Of a stretch of DNA of 64,000 nucleotides, positions 38,699 through 47,760 are shown in pieces. The translations under genes were made by a program, and so were the position numbers. The DNA is from Streptomyces sp. 11x1 (GTDB lineage Bacteria > Actinomycetota > Actinomycetes > Streptomycetales > Streptomycetaceae). Where the stretch lies: positions 9,697,001 to 9,761,000 of the forward strand of contig NZ_CP122458.1 of assembly GCF_032598905.1 (NCBI RefSeq), written 5' to 3'. The stretch's first letter is position 1. Each line of letters opens with the position of its first letter. The notes beneath the pieces are model-generated. The model worked only from the letters and a program-made list of their open reading frames with translations, made no database searches and was not told the origin of the DNA.

Positions 38699-40411
38699 GT
38701 GACGCTCCGCAGCGCGCAGTGGTACGGGGGACAGGACCGCAACGCCTACATCCACCGGGCGTGGATGCGACGGGGCGTGCCGGGCGACGCCTTCACCGGA
38801 CGGCCGCAGATCGCCATCGCCAACACTGCCTCGGACCTCACTCCCTGCAACGCGCATCTGGACGAGGTCGCAGCCTCGGTGCGCAACGGCGTGTACGAGG
38901 CGGGCGGTATCCCGCTGGACCTGCCGGTGGTGTCGCTCGGCGAGACGAACGTGCGGCCCACCGCGATGCTGTGGCGGAACATGGCCGCGATGGCCACGGA
39001 GGAGATGCTGCGGGCCAACCCCGTCGACGGCGTGGTACTCCTCGGCGGCTGCGACAAGACCATCCCCTCCCTGCTGATGGCCGCCGCCTCGGTGGATCTC
39101 CCCGCGGTCGTGGTCCCCGGCGGACCGATGCTCAACGGCACCTTCCGCGGCGCCCGGCTGGGCTGCGGCACCGGCGTGTGGCAACTCTCGGAGGAGGTCC
39201 GGGCGGGCACGCTCTCGCAGGAGCAGTTCGTACGTTCCGAGTCGGCGATGATCCGCAGCCGGGGCCACTGCAACACGATGGGCACCGCGTCGACGATGGC
39301 GCTGGTCGCCGAGGCGCTGGGCACGGTGGTGCCCGGTCTGGCCGGGACCCCCGCCGCCGACAGCCGGCTGCTGGAGGCCGCGCACCACACCGGCCGGCTG
39401 GCCGTGGACATGGTGGGCGCCGACCGGCGGCCGGGCACCTTCCTGACCGAGGCGTCCTTCCACAACGCGATCGTCGCCCTGGCGGCGATCGGCGGTTCCA
39501 CCAACGCGGTCGTCCACCTCCTGGCGATCGCGGGCCGGTCGGGCGTCGACCTGACGCTGGACGACTTCGACCGCATCGGTTCCCGGGTGCCGGTCCTGGT
39601 CGACCTCCAGCCCGCCGGCCGCTTCCTGATGGAGGACCTGCACCGTGCCGGAGGGCTGCTCGCCGTCCTGCGGGAGGTCCGCGATCTGCTCGACCCCGAC
39701 GCGCTGACCGTCACCGGCCGGCCGCTGGTCGACTTCCTCGACGACGCCCCCATCTGGGACGCCGAGGTCATCCGCACCCGCTCCGAACCGTTGGTCGCCG
39801 AGGGCGGCATCGCCGTCCTGCGCGGCAACCTCGCCCCCGACGGCGCGCTGATCAAACCCGCCGCCGCCTCACCGCACCTGCTCCGGCACCGGGGCCGGGC
39901 CGTCGTCTTCGACTCCATCGAGGACTTCCGCGCCCGTATCGACGACCCGGACCTCGACGTCGACGCCGACTCCGTCCTCGTCCTGCGCGGCTGCGGCCCC
40001 AAGGGCTACCCGGGCATGCCCGAGGTCGCCAACATGCCGCTGCCGAAGAAGCTCCTCGAACAGGGCGTCCGTGACATGGTCCGCGTCTGCGACGGCCGGA
40101 TGAGCGGCACCGCGTACGGCACGGTCGTCCTGCACGTGGCGCCGGAGGCCGCGGCCGGCGGCCCGCTCGCCCTCGTCCGGACCGGTGACGTCGTCACCCT
40201 GGACGTGGCGGCCCGCCGCATCGACGTCGACGTGCCCGCGGACGAGCTGGCAGCGCGCACGCCCGACCGGGCCACACACGACGGTTTCGCCGCACCGCGC
40301 CGCGGCTGGGAACGCCTCTACGTCGACCACGTCCTCCAGGCCGACACCGGCGCCGACCTCGACTTCCTCCTCGGCTCCAGCGGCTCCGAGGTGAGCCGCG
40401 AGTCCCACTGA
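38699..40411 (+). CDS. IlvD/Edd family dehydratase
   Basis: A 570-residue Fe-S dehydratase. Cluster ligands are in LTPCNAHLDE, LGGCDKTIPS and GHCNTMGTAST; the C-terminal swivel domain includes RGCGPKGYPGMPE and CDGRMSGTAYG, with the Mg site typical of sugar-acid dehydratases rather than IlvD itself. GTG 38699 has GGAAGGAA 7 nt upstream. It dehydrates an aldonic acid to a 2-keto-3-deoxy acid. Divergent IclR and the MDR dehydrogenase complete the likely pathway. Confidence 0.92.
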   Translation: MTLRSAQWYGGQDRNAYIHRAWMRRGVPGDAFTGRPQIAIANTASDLTPCNAHLDEVAASVRNGVYEAGGIPLDLPVVSLGETNVRPTAMLWRNMAAMATEEMLRANPVDGVVLLGGCDKTIPSLLMAAASVDLPAVVVPGGPMLNGTFRGARLGCGTGVWQLSEEVRAGTLSQEQFVRSESAMIRSRGHCNTMGTASTMALVAEALGTVVPGLAGTPAADSRLLEAAHHTGRLAVDMVGADRRPGTFLTEASFHNAIVALAAIGGSTNAVVHLLAIAGRSGVDLTLDDFDRIGSRVPVLVDLQPAGRFLMEDLHRAGGLLAVLREVRDLLDPDALTVTGRPLVDFLDDAPIWDAEVIRTRSEPLVAEGGIAVLRGNLAPDGALIKPAAASPHLLRHRGRAVVFDSIEDFRARIDDPDLDVDADSVLVLRGCGPKGYPGMPEVANMPLPKKLLEQGVRDMVRVCDGRMSGTAYGTVVLHVAPEAAAGGPLALVRTGDVVTLDVAARRIDVDVPADELAARTPDRATHDGFAAPRRGWERLYVDHVLQADTGADLDFLLGSSGSEVSRESH

Positions 40412-40539
40412 CGCCGGACGGCACTCCGCCGAGCCCCCGTGCGCCCTCGGCGGCCGTGCGACGGGCGGACACGGGGGAACGCTGGGATGCTGAACGAGGA
40501 ACGCTGCCCGAGTTCCGACGACTGGTGGTGGTGAACGCC

Positions 40540-43233
40540 ATGGTGAGGTCCGGGGAGAGGGGGCAGGGGTCGGCAACCCGCGCCGATCCCCAGGGCGCCC
40601 CGTTCCTGCCGACCCGCTTGGCCGTTCCGGCCCGGCCCGCCACGTTCCTGCGGCGCACACGTCTGGACGGCCACCTCGACCAGGCCCTGAGCACACCACT
40701 GACCGTGGTCAACGGGGCCGCCGGTGCCGGCAAGACCCTGCTGGTCGCCGACTGGGCGGCCCGGCGGGACCGGCCGGTCGCCTGGCTCACCACCGAGGCC
40801 GGCGACCAGGGCCCCGGCATGTTCTGGGCGTATGTCCTCCAGGCGCTCCGCGCGGCCGGCGTGCCCCTGCCGGCCGACATCGGCTGCCCGGCCGACGCCG
40901 GCCGCGTGGACCGCACCCTGCTGACCCGGCTCGCCGCCGAACTGGGCGCCCTTGAGCGGCCCGTCATCGTGGTGCTCGACGAGTACGACCGGGTGACCGA
41001 TCCGGAGATCGCGGACCAGCTTGAGTTCGTCCTGCACCACGCGGCGTCCGGTCTCCGCCTGATCCTCGTCACCCGCACCGAACCCCTGCTGCCGCTGCAC
41101 CGCCACCGGACGGCCGGCGACATCACGGAGATCAGGAACGCCGAACTCGCCTTCACGCCCGAGGAGGCGGCCGTCCTGCTGGACCTGCACGGCCTGCGGC
41201 TCCCGGTACCCGCCGCGGAGGCGCTCGTGGAGCGCACCCGGGGGTGGGCGGCCGGTCTGCGGCTGTGCGCGCTGGCCGCGAGCGAGAGCCCGGACCCGGA
41301 GACCTATCTGAAACGGTTCGAGGCGGAACGCACGGCCGTCGCCGACTTCCTGCTCGCGGAAGTGCTCGAACGGCAGACCCCCGAGACCCAGGACCTTCTC
41401 CTGCGGGTCAGCGTCCTGGACCGCTTCCGCCCCGAACTGGCGGACGCGCTCACCGAACGCGACGACGCCGAGCGCATCCTGGCCGGGCTGCACCGGGGGA
41501 ACGCGTTCGTCGAGGACCTCGGGCACGCCTGGTACCGCCTGCACCCCCTCTTCGGGGAGATCCTCCGCGCCCATCTGCGGATGCGCCACCCCGGCCTGGA
41601 ACCCGTGCTCCACCGCCGGGCCGCCCAGTGGCTGCTCCGCTCGGACATGCTCGCGGAGGCGCTCGGGCACGGCGCCGCCGCGGGCGACTGGGAGTTCACC
41701 GCCGGAGCCCTCGTCGACGACCTCGCCATCGGCCAGCTCTTCACCGGCCTGCGCTCCGACGACCTCACCGACCTGTTCTCCCACATGGACCCCGGGGCCA
41801 CGAGTCCCGCCGCGGACCTCGTACGGGCCGCCCGCGAGCTCTCCCGGTGCGAGCTCGACCGCGGCCTGACCCACCTGCGGCACGCCGAACGGAGCCTCGC
41901 GGGGGAGGAGGACAGGGCACGGGCCCAGGACGAACCGGGCCCGGCGGTGGCCCGCCTGAGCTGCCTGCTGCTGGAGACGCTGGCCGCCCGGCTGACCGGC
42001 TCACCGGGCAGGGCGGAACAGGCCGCCGGGACCGCCGAGCGGCTGCGCGACCAGGTCCCCGCCCACCTCCTGGACCGGCACCCCGAACTCACCGCCCTGC
42101 TCCTCGCCCATCTGGGCTCCGCACGGCTGTGGGCCGGGCGCTTCGAGGAGGCGCGCACCGCCCTGTCGCTGGTCGCCGAAGGCTCCGACGGCGTGTCGAC
42201 CGCGCTCCCGCGGGAGGACTCCCTCGGCCGACTGGCCCTCATCGACTATCTGAACGGCTGGCTCGGCAGGGCGGAACGCAAGGCCATGGCGGCACTGACC
42301 GTCTCCGAGCGGTACAGCCTGCCGCAGCCGTCCGGGTTCGGCGTCGCACGGCTCGTCCTCGCGGCCGTGGCCGTGGACCGGAGCGAACTACGGCTGGCCC
42401 GCGCCCATCTCGACGCGGCGGCCGACACCCCGCCCGCGACGCGGGACCCGGTGACCGAGGCCGGCCGGGCCCTCGCCACCGCCCGTCTGCTGCTGGCCCG
42501 CGGCGACACCCGGTCCGCCCTGGCGGCGGCCGAACCGGCCGTGGCCGCCGATGTCGCCTCCCCCTGGGCGGAGGGCAACACTGCCCTGGTCGCCTCCGCC
42601 GCCCACCTCGCCCGAGGCCGGCCCGAGGCAGCCGCCGAACTGCTGCACGCCGTGCCCGGCCACCAGCCGGTGTGCGCGGTGGGCGAGGCACGCGCCCGCC
42701 TGGCCGCGGGCGCGCCCCTCGCGGCCATCGAGCTGCTGGACGGGCTGCGCCCCGAGAGCCCCACCGGCCCGGCGGTGACCGTACGGGCCCTGCTGGTCCG
42801 TGCCGAGGCCGCGCACGCCCTGGGCGACCAGGCCGCCGTGCGCCGACTCGTCGCCCAGGCGCTCCAGGAGGCCCGGCGCGAGCGGCTGCGCCGGCCCTTC
42901 GCCGAGGCCGGCGGCTGGCTCCGGCCGCTGCTCGACACCGCCCCGCTGCGGAGTCTCGCGGCCGGCTGGCTCACCCCCGAACCGGCCGGACGGCCCACGC
43001 GCACCGGGCCGCCGGCACCGGAGGAACGTCCGCCGGTCGTGGAGGAGCTGAGCGGCCGCGAACGCGATGTGCTGCGGCGCCTGGACCGGATGATGTCCAC
43101 CGAGGAGATCGCCGCCGATCTGTGCCTGTCGGTCAACACCGTCAAGACGCACCTCAAGAGCGTCTTCCGCAAGCTCGCGGTCAACCGCCGCAACGACGCC
43201 GTACGCCGTGCCCGCGAGCTGCGACTCCTCTGA
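40540..43233 (+). CDS. Large LuxR-family (MalT-like) transcriptional activator
   Basis: An 897-residue regulator. The N-terminal STAND ATPase has Walker A NGAAGAGKTLL (about residues 60-70) and Walker B VIVVLDEYD. Residues 400-800 are TPR-like helical repeats, and the C-terminal 65 residues are the LuxR HTH (LSGRERDVLRRLDRM then IAADLCLSVNTVKTHL). Such activators sense an effector through the repeats and activate when ATP-bound. The start is uncertain (GTG 40531 or ATG 40540) because no strong ribosome site is present. No neighbouring target gene is obvious. Confidence 0.9.
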   Translation: MVRSGERGQGSATRADPQGAPFLPTRLAVPARPATFLRRTRLDGHLDQALSTPLTVVNGAAGAGKTLLVADWAARRDRPVAWLTTEAGDQGPGMFWAYVLQALRAAGVPLPADIGCPADAGRVDRTLLTRLAAELGALERPVIVVLDEYDRVTDPEIADQLEFVLHHAASGLRLILVTRTEPLLPLHRHRTAGDITEIRNAELAFTPEEAAVLLDLHGLRLPVPAAEALVERTRGWAAGLRLCALAASESPDPETYLKRFEAERTAVADFLLAEVLERQTPETQDLLLRVSVLDRFRPELADALTERDDAERILAGLHRGNAFVEDLGHAWYRLHPLFGEILRAHLRMRHPGLEPVLHRRAAQWLLRSDMLAEALGHGAAAGDWEFTAGALVDDLAIGQLFTGLRSDDLTDLFSHMDPGATSPAADLVRAARELSRCELDRGLTHLRHAERSLAGEEDRARAQDEPGPAVARLSCLLLETLAARLTGSPGRAEQAAGTAERLRDQVPAHLLDRHPELTALLLAHLGSARLWAGRFEEARTALSLVAEGSDGVSTALPREDSLGRLALIDYLNGWLGRAERKAMAALTVSERYSLPQPSGFGVARLVLAAVAVDRSELRLARAHLDAAADTPPATRDPVTEAGRALATARLLLARGDTRSALAAAEPAVAADVASPWAEGNTALVASAAHLARGRPEAAAELLHAVPGHQPVCAVGEARARLAAGAPLAAIELLDGLRPESPTGPAVTVRALLVRAEAAHALGDQAAVRRLVAQALQEARRERLRRPFAEAGGWLRPLLDTAPLRSLAAGWLTPEPAGRPTRTGPPAPEERPPVVEELSGRERDVLRRLDRMMSTEEIAADLCLSVNTVKTHLKSVFRKLAVNRRNDAVRRARELRLL

Positions 43234-43408
43234 GACCCGTGCCGCCGCACGTCTCGGTGACGCCGAACATGTTCACCGTCCGGCAGACCGACTCGGGGTG
43301 CCGGACGAACCAGGGCAACTGCAAGCGCGCGACGGCGGGCAGGGCGGCGCCGTCCGCGGGCCCCGCGTCCCGGCACCCCCTGTGCGGCCGTGAGCCGGCT
43401 GCTATCTT

Positions 43409-43446
43409 CATAGTCAACGATGCACCTAGGTTCATCGTTGACTATG
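43409..43446. promoter_or_regulatory. Perfect palindromic operator before GDSL gene
   Basis: Arms of 14 bp (CATAGTCAACGATG and its complement) flank a 10-nt centre. The heptamer TCAACGA within the arms recurs twice upstream of the padR-like gene, so this is probably the PadR operator, located 17 nt before the GDSL start. Confidence 0.7.
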
Positions 43447-43462
43447 ACGAGGGGCCGTCGCT

Positions 43463-44326
43463 GTGCCGACGGCGTCGACGAGAGGCGGTCGGTCCGTGCC
43501 GAGCGGTGCGTATCTGCGCTATGTCGCCCTGGGCGACAGTCAGACCGAGGGGCTCGGGGACGGTGACGACCGTGGTCCGCGGGGCTGGGCGGACCGGCTC
43601 GCCGAGCGGCTCGACCGGCACCACCCCGGCCTCAGGTACGCCAACCTCGCGGTCCGCGGCCGCAAGGCCGGCGAGGTGCGCGCCGGGCAGCTCGCCCCGG
43701 CGCTCGCGATGCGCCCCGACCTCGCCACCGTGGTCGCCGGAGTCAACGACGTGCTGCGCCCGCGCGTCGACCTCGACGAGGTGGCGGGCCATCTGGAGGC
43801 GATGTTCGCCGCCCTCACCGCCCAGGGCGCCACGGTCGCGACCCTCACCTTCCCCGACGTGGGGCGCATCTCCCCGCTGGCCCGCCCGATCGGCCGCCGG
43901 GTGCTCGCCCTCAACGACCGCGTCCGGGAGGCCGCAGGCCGTCATGGAGTGGTGGTCGCGGAGACGGCGGTGCACGCCGCGGCGGCCGACCCGCGACTGT
44001 GGAGCGCCGACCGGCTGCACGCTGGCCCGCTGGGGCACGAGCGCATCGCGGCCGCCGTGGCCCAGGCGCTCGACCTGCCGGGCAGCGACGACACCTGGAC
44101 CCTGCCCCTGCCGGTCGAGGAGGCTCCCGTCGCCGCCTGGCGGGCGGTGGGTGCCGAGGCGCGCTGGATCGGTACCTTCCTCGGCCCCTGGCTCGGCCGC
44201 CGTCTGCGCGGCCGATCCTCGGGCGACGGCCGTCAGGCCAAGCGCCCCACCCTCACGCCCCTGACCGCACCCACTGACCAGGCGTCCGGCCAGGACCCCC
44301 GCCAGGGCCTGTCCGGCAGGGCCTAG
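43463..44326 (+). CDS. SGNH/GDSL hydrolase family protein
   Basis: A 287-residue protein. The SGNH blocks are GDSQTEGLG (nucleophile Ser about residue 26), the NLAVRGRKAG Gly block, VVAGVNDVL (Asn), and SADRLHAGPLGH (Asp-x2-His). No signal peptide is seen. The last 40 residues are a Pro/Gln-rich tail. GTG 43463 has GAGGGG upstream; GTG 43496 is an alternative. Its stop TAG overlaps the convergent PadR stop in the tetramer CTAG. The perfect palindrome just upstream suggests PadR repression. Substrate unknown. Confidence 0.88.
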   Translation: MPTASTRGGRSVPSGAYLRYVALGDSQTEGLGDGDDRGPRGWADRLAERLDRHHPGLRYANLAVRGRKAGEVRAGQLAPALAMRPDLATVVAGVNDVLRPRVDLDEVAGHLEAMFAALTAQGATVATLTFPDVGRISPLARPIGRRVLALNDRVREAAGRHGVVVAETAVHAAAADPRLWSADRLHAGPLGHERIAAAVAQALDLPGSDDTWTLPLPVEEAPVAAWRAVGAEARWIGTFLGPWLGRRLRGRSSGDGRQAKRPTLTPLTAPTDQASGQDPRQGLSGRA

Positions 44327-44898
44327 ACGCGAGGGCGCGCCGCGGCCGCGCGCTGGTCGAGTCTGCGCAGGGCCATGTCCCCCCACTGCAGGTTCTCCCG
44401 CTCCAGGGACATCCCGCGCAGCAGTGTGAGGTACGGGCCGACGCGTTCGGCCTCGGTGAAGTAGGCCTCCTCCGAGCGTCCGTCGAGGAGGCGTTGGCGC
44501 AGCCTCTCGTAGTGGGCGAGCTTGGTGGTGGCCCACTCCATGCGCTGGGTGATGGCGGCCCGAACCGCCTCGCTGTCGCCGACGTCCACGCACTGCACCT
44601 TGACCATCAGCTCGTCCCGGATCACCTCCGGCTTCCCGGGCGGCTCGGCGGTGTAGGCGCGCACGGCCTCGCGCCCGGCCCGGGTCAGCGAGAACAGGCG
44701 CTTGTTGGGGCGGCGTGCCTGTTCGACGACGCGGGCCGTGACCAGCCCTTCGGCCTCCATGCGTTCCAGCTCCCGGTAGAGCTGCTGGGGAGTCGACATC
44801 CAGAAGTTGGCGACCGTCGCGTCGAACGCCTTCGCGAGGTCGTATCCGGATGCCTCGCCCTCCAGCAGCGCGGCCATCACCGCGTTCCGCAAAGCCAT
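44323..44898 (-). CDS. PadR family transcriptional regulator
   Basis: A 191-residue repressor. The N-terminal winged helix reads MALRNAVMAALLEGEASGYD and continues LYRELERMEAEGLV, and the C-terminal Vir-like helical domain includes MEWATTKLAHYERLRQRL. ATG 44898 was chosen over GTG 44904 because the family N-terminus is MALRNAV. Two TCAACGA heptamers stand between it and the divergent SnoaL gene, and the palindrome before the GDSL hydrolase has two more, which suggests that it represses all three genes including its own. Confidence 0.92.
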   Translation of the reverse strand: MALRNAVMAALLEGEASGYDLAKAFDATVANFWMSTPQQLYRELERMEAEGLVTARVVEQARRPNKRLFSLTRAGREAVRAYTAEPPGKPEVIRDELMVKVQCVDVGDSEAVRAAITQRMEWATTKLAHYERLRQRLLDGRSEEAYFTEAERVGPYLTLLRGMSLERENLQWGDMALRRLDQRAAAARPRV

Positions 44899-44926
44899 GG
44901 GCACACGCTAGCAGCGTCGTGATCAC

Positions 44927-45015
44927 TCAACGAGGTGACCATTCCCTGCTCTTTCGCCCTGTGGACAAGGGTGACGCGCCCCTCTAGTCTCCTCATGACT
45001 TACTCAACTCGTTGA
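44927..45015. promoter_or_regulatory. Candidate PadR operator half-sites
   Basis: TCAACGA at 44927-44933 and TCGTTGA at 45009-45015 (with TCAAC directly before it at 45004-45008) match the heptamer in the palindrome before the GDSL gene. The 144-bp divergent region must drive both padR and the SnoaL-like gene. Confidence 0.5.
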
Positions 45016-45042
45016 ATATGAATCTCTGTGAGAGGTGGGTTC

Positions 45043-45435
45043 ATGCACGCCTTCCGTAAGGCCGTGGAGAGCGGCGACATGGAGGCCGTCGCCGCCCTGC
45101 TGGCCGACGATGTCGTCTTCACCAGCCCGGTCGCGTTCAAGCCGTATCCGGGCAAGGCGATCACCGCCGCGATCCTGCGCGGTGTGTCCCGCGTCTTCGA
45201 GGACTTTACGTACGTCCGCGAGATCGCCAACCCCGACGGGCGCGACCACGCCTTCGTCTTCACCGCGACCGTCGCCGGCAAGCGGCTCCAGGGCTGCGAC
45301 TTCCTGCACTTCGACGACGACGGGAAGATCGACGAGTTCACGGTGATGGTCCGACCGCTCTCCGCCGCCCAGGCGCTGTCCGAGGCGATGGGCGCACAGT
45401 TCGAGCAGATCGCCCGCGAGGCGGCCGAAGGCTGA
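45043..45435 (+). CDS. SnoaL/NTF2-like small protein
   Basis: A 130-residue protein with the NTF2-like cone fold pattern: an N-terminal helix (MHAFRKAVESGDMEAVAALL), the DDVVFTSPVAFKPYPGK segment, and strands HAFVFTATVAGKR and LHFDDDGKIDEFTVMVRP. Proteins of this type are cyclases, isomerases or binding proteins. ATG 45043 with AGAGGTGG upstream is preferred to GTG 45028. It is divergent from padR and likely under its control. Confidence 0.85.
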   Translation: MHAFRKAVESGDMEAVAALLADDVVFTSPVAFKPYPGKAITAAILRGVSRVFEDFTYVREIANPDGRDHAFVFTATVAGKRLQGCDFLHFDDDGKIDEFTVMVRPLSAAQALSEAMGAQFEQIAREAAEG

Positions 45436-45471
45436 CCATGCGTTGTCAGCGCCCGTTCGTAGGATCTCGGC

Positions 45472-46062
45472 ATGTCCGATGCCTTCACGGTCCTGTGGAC
45501 CCACGACACGTGCCGTGCCCTGCGCACGGCGGGGCGCGAGGGTGAGCGCCCGCCCGTCGCCTTCAGCGGTGTCCATTCCTCGCTCCCCGCCTGGTCGGGC
45601 GCCCGCCCCGACGACGAGGTGTACGCGCTGCACGTGAACCGGGGCGAGGTGCTGGTGGTGAGCCGGATGCGCGTGGTCGACAGGGAGCGGCGCGACTGCT
45701 GCGGCGCCGCTCCGGCGACCTGGAGCGACCCGGGGTTCCCCGGACACCACGCATGGTCGGCGCTAGGCGCGGGCGGCTGCGGGGCCGAGGCCGTGCACGT
45801 GGACGCCACACCGGTTCGCTTCGACCTGCCGATACCCGGCGACCTCCTCGGACGCCTGACCTGGCGCAACCGCCGAGGACAGACCCGGAACCTGAAGTAC
45901 GTGGCGGACGGACGACTGCAGCGCGCGGTCAGCCTCCAGGGGTTCTACCGGCTCGCGCCCGAGTCGGCGGACGACCTCGCGGCGGTGCTCGACGGCACCG
46001 CCGCCCGCCCCGGTCCGCCGGTCAGTCCACTGCCGGGTTCCGCGGGGCCCCCGCTCGCGTGA
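45472..46062 (+). CDS. Hypothetical protein
   Basis: A 196-residue soluble protein. The N-terminal half is strand-rich (VYALHVNRGEVLVVSRMRVVD), a Cys pair follows (RRDCCGAAP), and the C-terminal half reads RLTWRNRRGQTRNLKYVADGRL. I recognise no family. The ATG has a GTAGGAT ribosome-like site, and the gene lies 36 bp after the SnoaL gene, so it may be cotranscribed. Its last 41 bp overlap the convergent monooxygenase gene. Confidence 0.7.
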   Translation: MSDAFTVLWTHDTCRALRTAGREGERPPVAFSGVHSSLPAWSGARPDDEVYALHVNRGEVLVVSRMRVVDRERRDCCGAAPATWSDPGFPGHHAWSALGAGGCGAEAVHVDATPVRFDLPIPGDLLGRLTWRNRRGQTRNLKYVADGRLQRAVSLQGFYRLAPESADDLAAVLDGTAARPGPPVSPLPGSAGPPLA

Positions 46063-46402
46063 ACCCGTGGCTCCGCTCCACCTTCGCCACATGCAGCGAG
46101 TAGCTCTGGTACCACTGGGCACGCCCGCGCTTCTGCGCCGTGCGGTGCTCGACGTCGGTACGCCACCGCGTCAGCGCGTCGGCGTCACGGAAGTAGCTGA
46201 CGGTGATGCCCAGCCCGCCGGGGGTCTGCGCATGGTCCATCCCGAGGTAGCCGGGGAGGGACTTCACCAGCTCCTCCATACGCGCGTTCGTCTCCGCGTA
46301 GCCCTCCTGATCCTCGGTCCGCACGGTGGTGAACACAGCCACGTAGTAAGGGGGTTCGTAGGCCTCGACGGGCGCGACAGCTGCTTCTGAGTGATCGCTC
46401 AT
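46022..46402 (-). CDS. Antibiotic biosynthesis monooxygenase (ABM)-like protein
   Basis: A 126-residue protein of the ABM/dimeric alpha-beta barrel type: YVAVFTTVRTEDQEGYAETN, MEELVKSLPGYLGMDH, ITVSYFRDADALTRWR and the His/Gln-rich closing helix. Such proteins act as cofactorless oxygenases or heme-linked enzymes. Its ATG overlaps the stop of the GlxA-type regulator (ATGA), so the two are translationally coupled and the regulator probably controls it. Confidence 0.87.
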   Translation of the reverse strand: MSDHSEAAVAPVEAYEPPYYVAVFTTVRTEDQEGYAETNARMEELVKSLPGYLGMDHAQTPGGLGITVSYFRDADALTRWRTDVEHRTAQKRGRAQWYQSYSLHVAKVERSHGFTRAGAPRNPAVD

Positions 46403-47424
46403 GGCGCTACCGTACGGAGCGCATCGGGCCCAGCCGCCTCCCTGCCCACCTGGACCGTGCGGAAGCCTCGGCGGTAGGCCGACGGCGAGGTGCGCATGAT
46501 CTTGGTGAAGTGGTGTCGGTAGGTCACGGGTGACTCGAAGCCGACAGCGGCCGAGACCTCCTCCACGGAGGCCTGTGAGGTCTCCAGCAGCGGCAGGCTC
46601 GCGCGGACCCGCTGCGAGATCAGCCAGCGGATCGGTGAGATCCCCTGGCTCCTCGCGAAATGCCGCAGATAGCTGCGCTCGGACATCCGCGCCTCGCGGG
46701 CCAGCGTGCCCACCGTGATCGGTCCGCCCAGGTTCTTCAGCGCCCACGCCATGCTCCGCGCGAGCCCGTCGTCCTCCGGCGGGGCCGCCACCGACGCCTC
46801 GATGTACTGCGCCTGGTCGCCGTCCCGGTGCGGCTGGATCACCAGGCGGCGTGCCACCGTATTGGCCAGCTCCGTCCCGAAGTCCTTGCGCACCAGGTGC
46901 AGGAACAGATCCAGACTGGCGGCACTGCCGGCACCGGTCAGGACATCGCCCTCGTCCACGTACAGCGGATTCGGATCCACCTCGACCAGCGGGTGGCGGG
47001 TGCGCAGCAGGCCGGCCCACCGCCAGTGCGTGGTGGCGCGCCGGCCGTCCAGCAGTCCGGCCGCCGCCAGCTTGTAGGCGCCCGTGCACGTGGAGACGAT
47101 GCGCGCACCGGCCCGGTGCGCGGCGCGCAACTCCTCGATCAGCGCGTCGGACGGCGGTACGTCCAGATCGGCGCTGCTGGGCACGATGACGGTGTGGGCG
47201 GTGCGCAGCTGCCGCAGCCCATAGCGCGTGGTCAGCACGGCACCGCCCGCCAGGGGGACGGAGGTGGGCCGCTCCGCGCAGAGCCGCAGCTCGTAGCGTC
47301 CGGGGATCAGGTCGCCCAGGTACGGGCCGAAGACGGCCGTGGCCATGCCGACCTCGAAGGCCGAGGTCTCGTCCGTCACCAGCACGGCGACCCGGTAAGG
47401 GGTCTCTGCCTGCCGCTCTCTCAT
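46399..47424 (-). CDS. GlxA family transcriptional regulator (DJ-1/PfpI plus AraC HTH)
   Basis: A 341-residue regulator. Residues 10-190 form the DJ-1/PfpI-like sensor (TDETSAFEVGMATAVF, VSTCTGAYKLAAAGLLDGR with the nucleophile-elbow Cys). The C-terminal 100 residues are two AraC HTH motifs (VGTLAREARMSERSYLRHF and VEEVSAAVGFESPVTYRHHF). ATG 47424; a 190-bp region upstream carries repeats. It is the first gene of a two-gene unit with the ABM gene. Confidence 0.92.
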   Translation of the reverse strand: MRERQAETPYRVAVLVTDETSAFEVGMATAVFGPYLGDLIPGRYELRLCAERPTSVPLAGGAVLTTRYGLRQLRTAHTVIVPSSADLDVPPSDALIEELRAAHRAGARIVSTCTGAYKLAAAGLLDGRRATTHWRWAGLLRTRHPLVEVDPNPLYVDEGDVLTGAGSAASLDLFLHLVRKDFGTELANTVARRLVIQPHRDGDQAQYIEASVAAPPEDDGLARSMAWALKNLGGPITVGTLAREARMSERSYLRHFARSQGISPIRWLISQRVRASLPLLETSQASVEEVSAAVGFESPVTYRHHFTKIMRTSPSAYRRGFRTVQVGREAAGPDALRTVAP

Positions 47425-47547
47425 CGCTCGCTCCTCCCTCGGTATGACGGAGTCCCTGGCGGAATCTTATCGAAAGGTGTCATTGCCGCCACTGGTTCGC
47501 GTCGTGCGCTCACGGAACGCTGGGTGATGTCAACAGGACGAAGAGAT

Positions 47548-47595
47548 GCGGAGACGTATCGGCGCAGAGACGCAGAGACGTATCGGCGCAGAGAT
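47548..47595. repeat. 24-bp direct tandem repeat
   Basis: Two adjacent 24-bp copies (47548-47571 and 47572-47595) differ at two positions. They lie upstream of the 40-aa ORF and 20 bp before its ATG; they encode a repeated peptide only if translation began further upstream, which is doubtful. Confidence 0.85.
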
Positions 47596-47614
47596 GAAGA
47601 GAGGTGGAGACGGA

Positions 47615-47737
47615 ATGTACGCACTGGGTATCGCCTTCAAGCGCTTCTTCCGTGATGTGGTGTACGGCATCGACGCGGCCCATGCGATCCGTCACGGGCT
47701 GCGGCCGGCGCCCCCGCCCGCGCACTGGAACGACTGA
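47615..47737 (+). CDS. Small hypothetical protein, 40 aa
   Basis: ATG 47615 is preceded by AGAGGTGGAG and opens a 40-residue ORF beginning MYALGIAFKRFFRDVVYGID and ending PPPAHWND. The amphipathic, Phe/Arg-rich N-terminus could associate with membranes. The 24-bp repeats lie just upstream. It stands alone on the plus strand between two minus-strand genes and ends 23 bp before the EamA gene end. No function known. Confidence 0.62.
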   Translation: MYALGIAFKRFFRDVVYGIDAAHAIRHGLRPAPPPAHWND

Positions 47738-47760
47738 GCGGCCGACCGGGGGCGCCGAGC

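Noticed and set aside
37694..39643. Extension of the dehydrogenase ORF to 1005 aa
   Set aside because: The extra sequence overlaps the IclR and dehydratase genes and has no domain match; it is a high-GC open frame.
43267..43276. GAACATGTTC palindrome after the LuxR gene
   Set aside because: A 10-bp palindrome is likely by chance in this length and no second copy was found.
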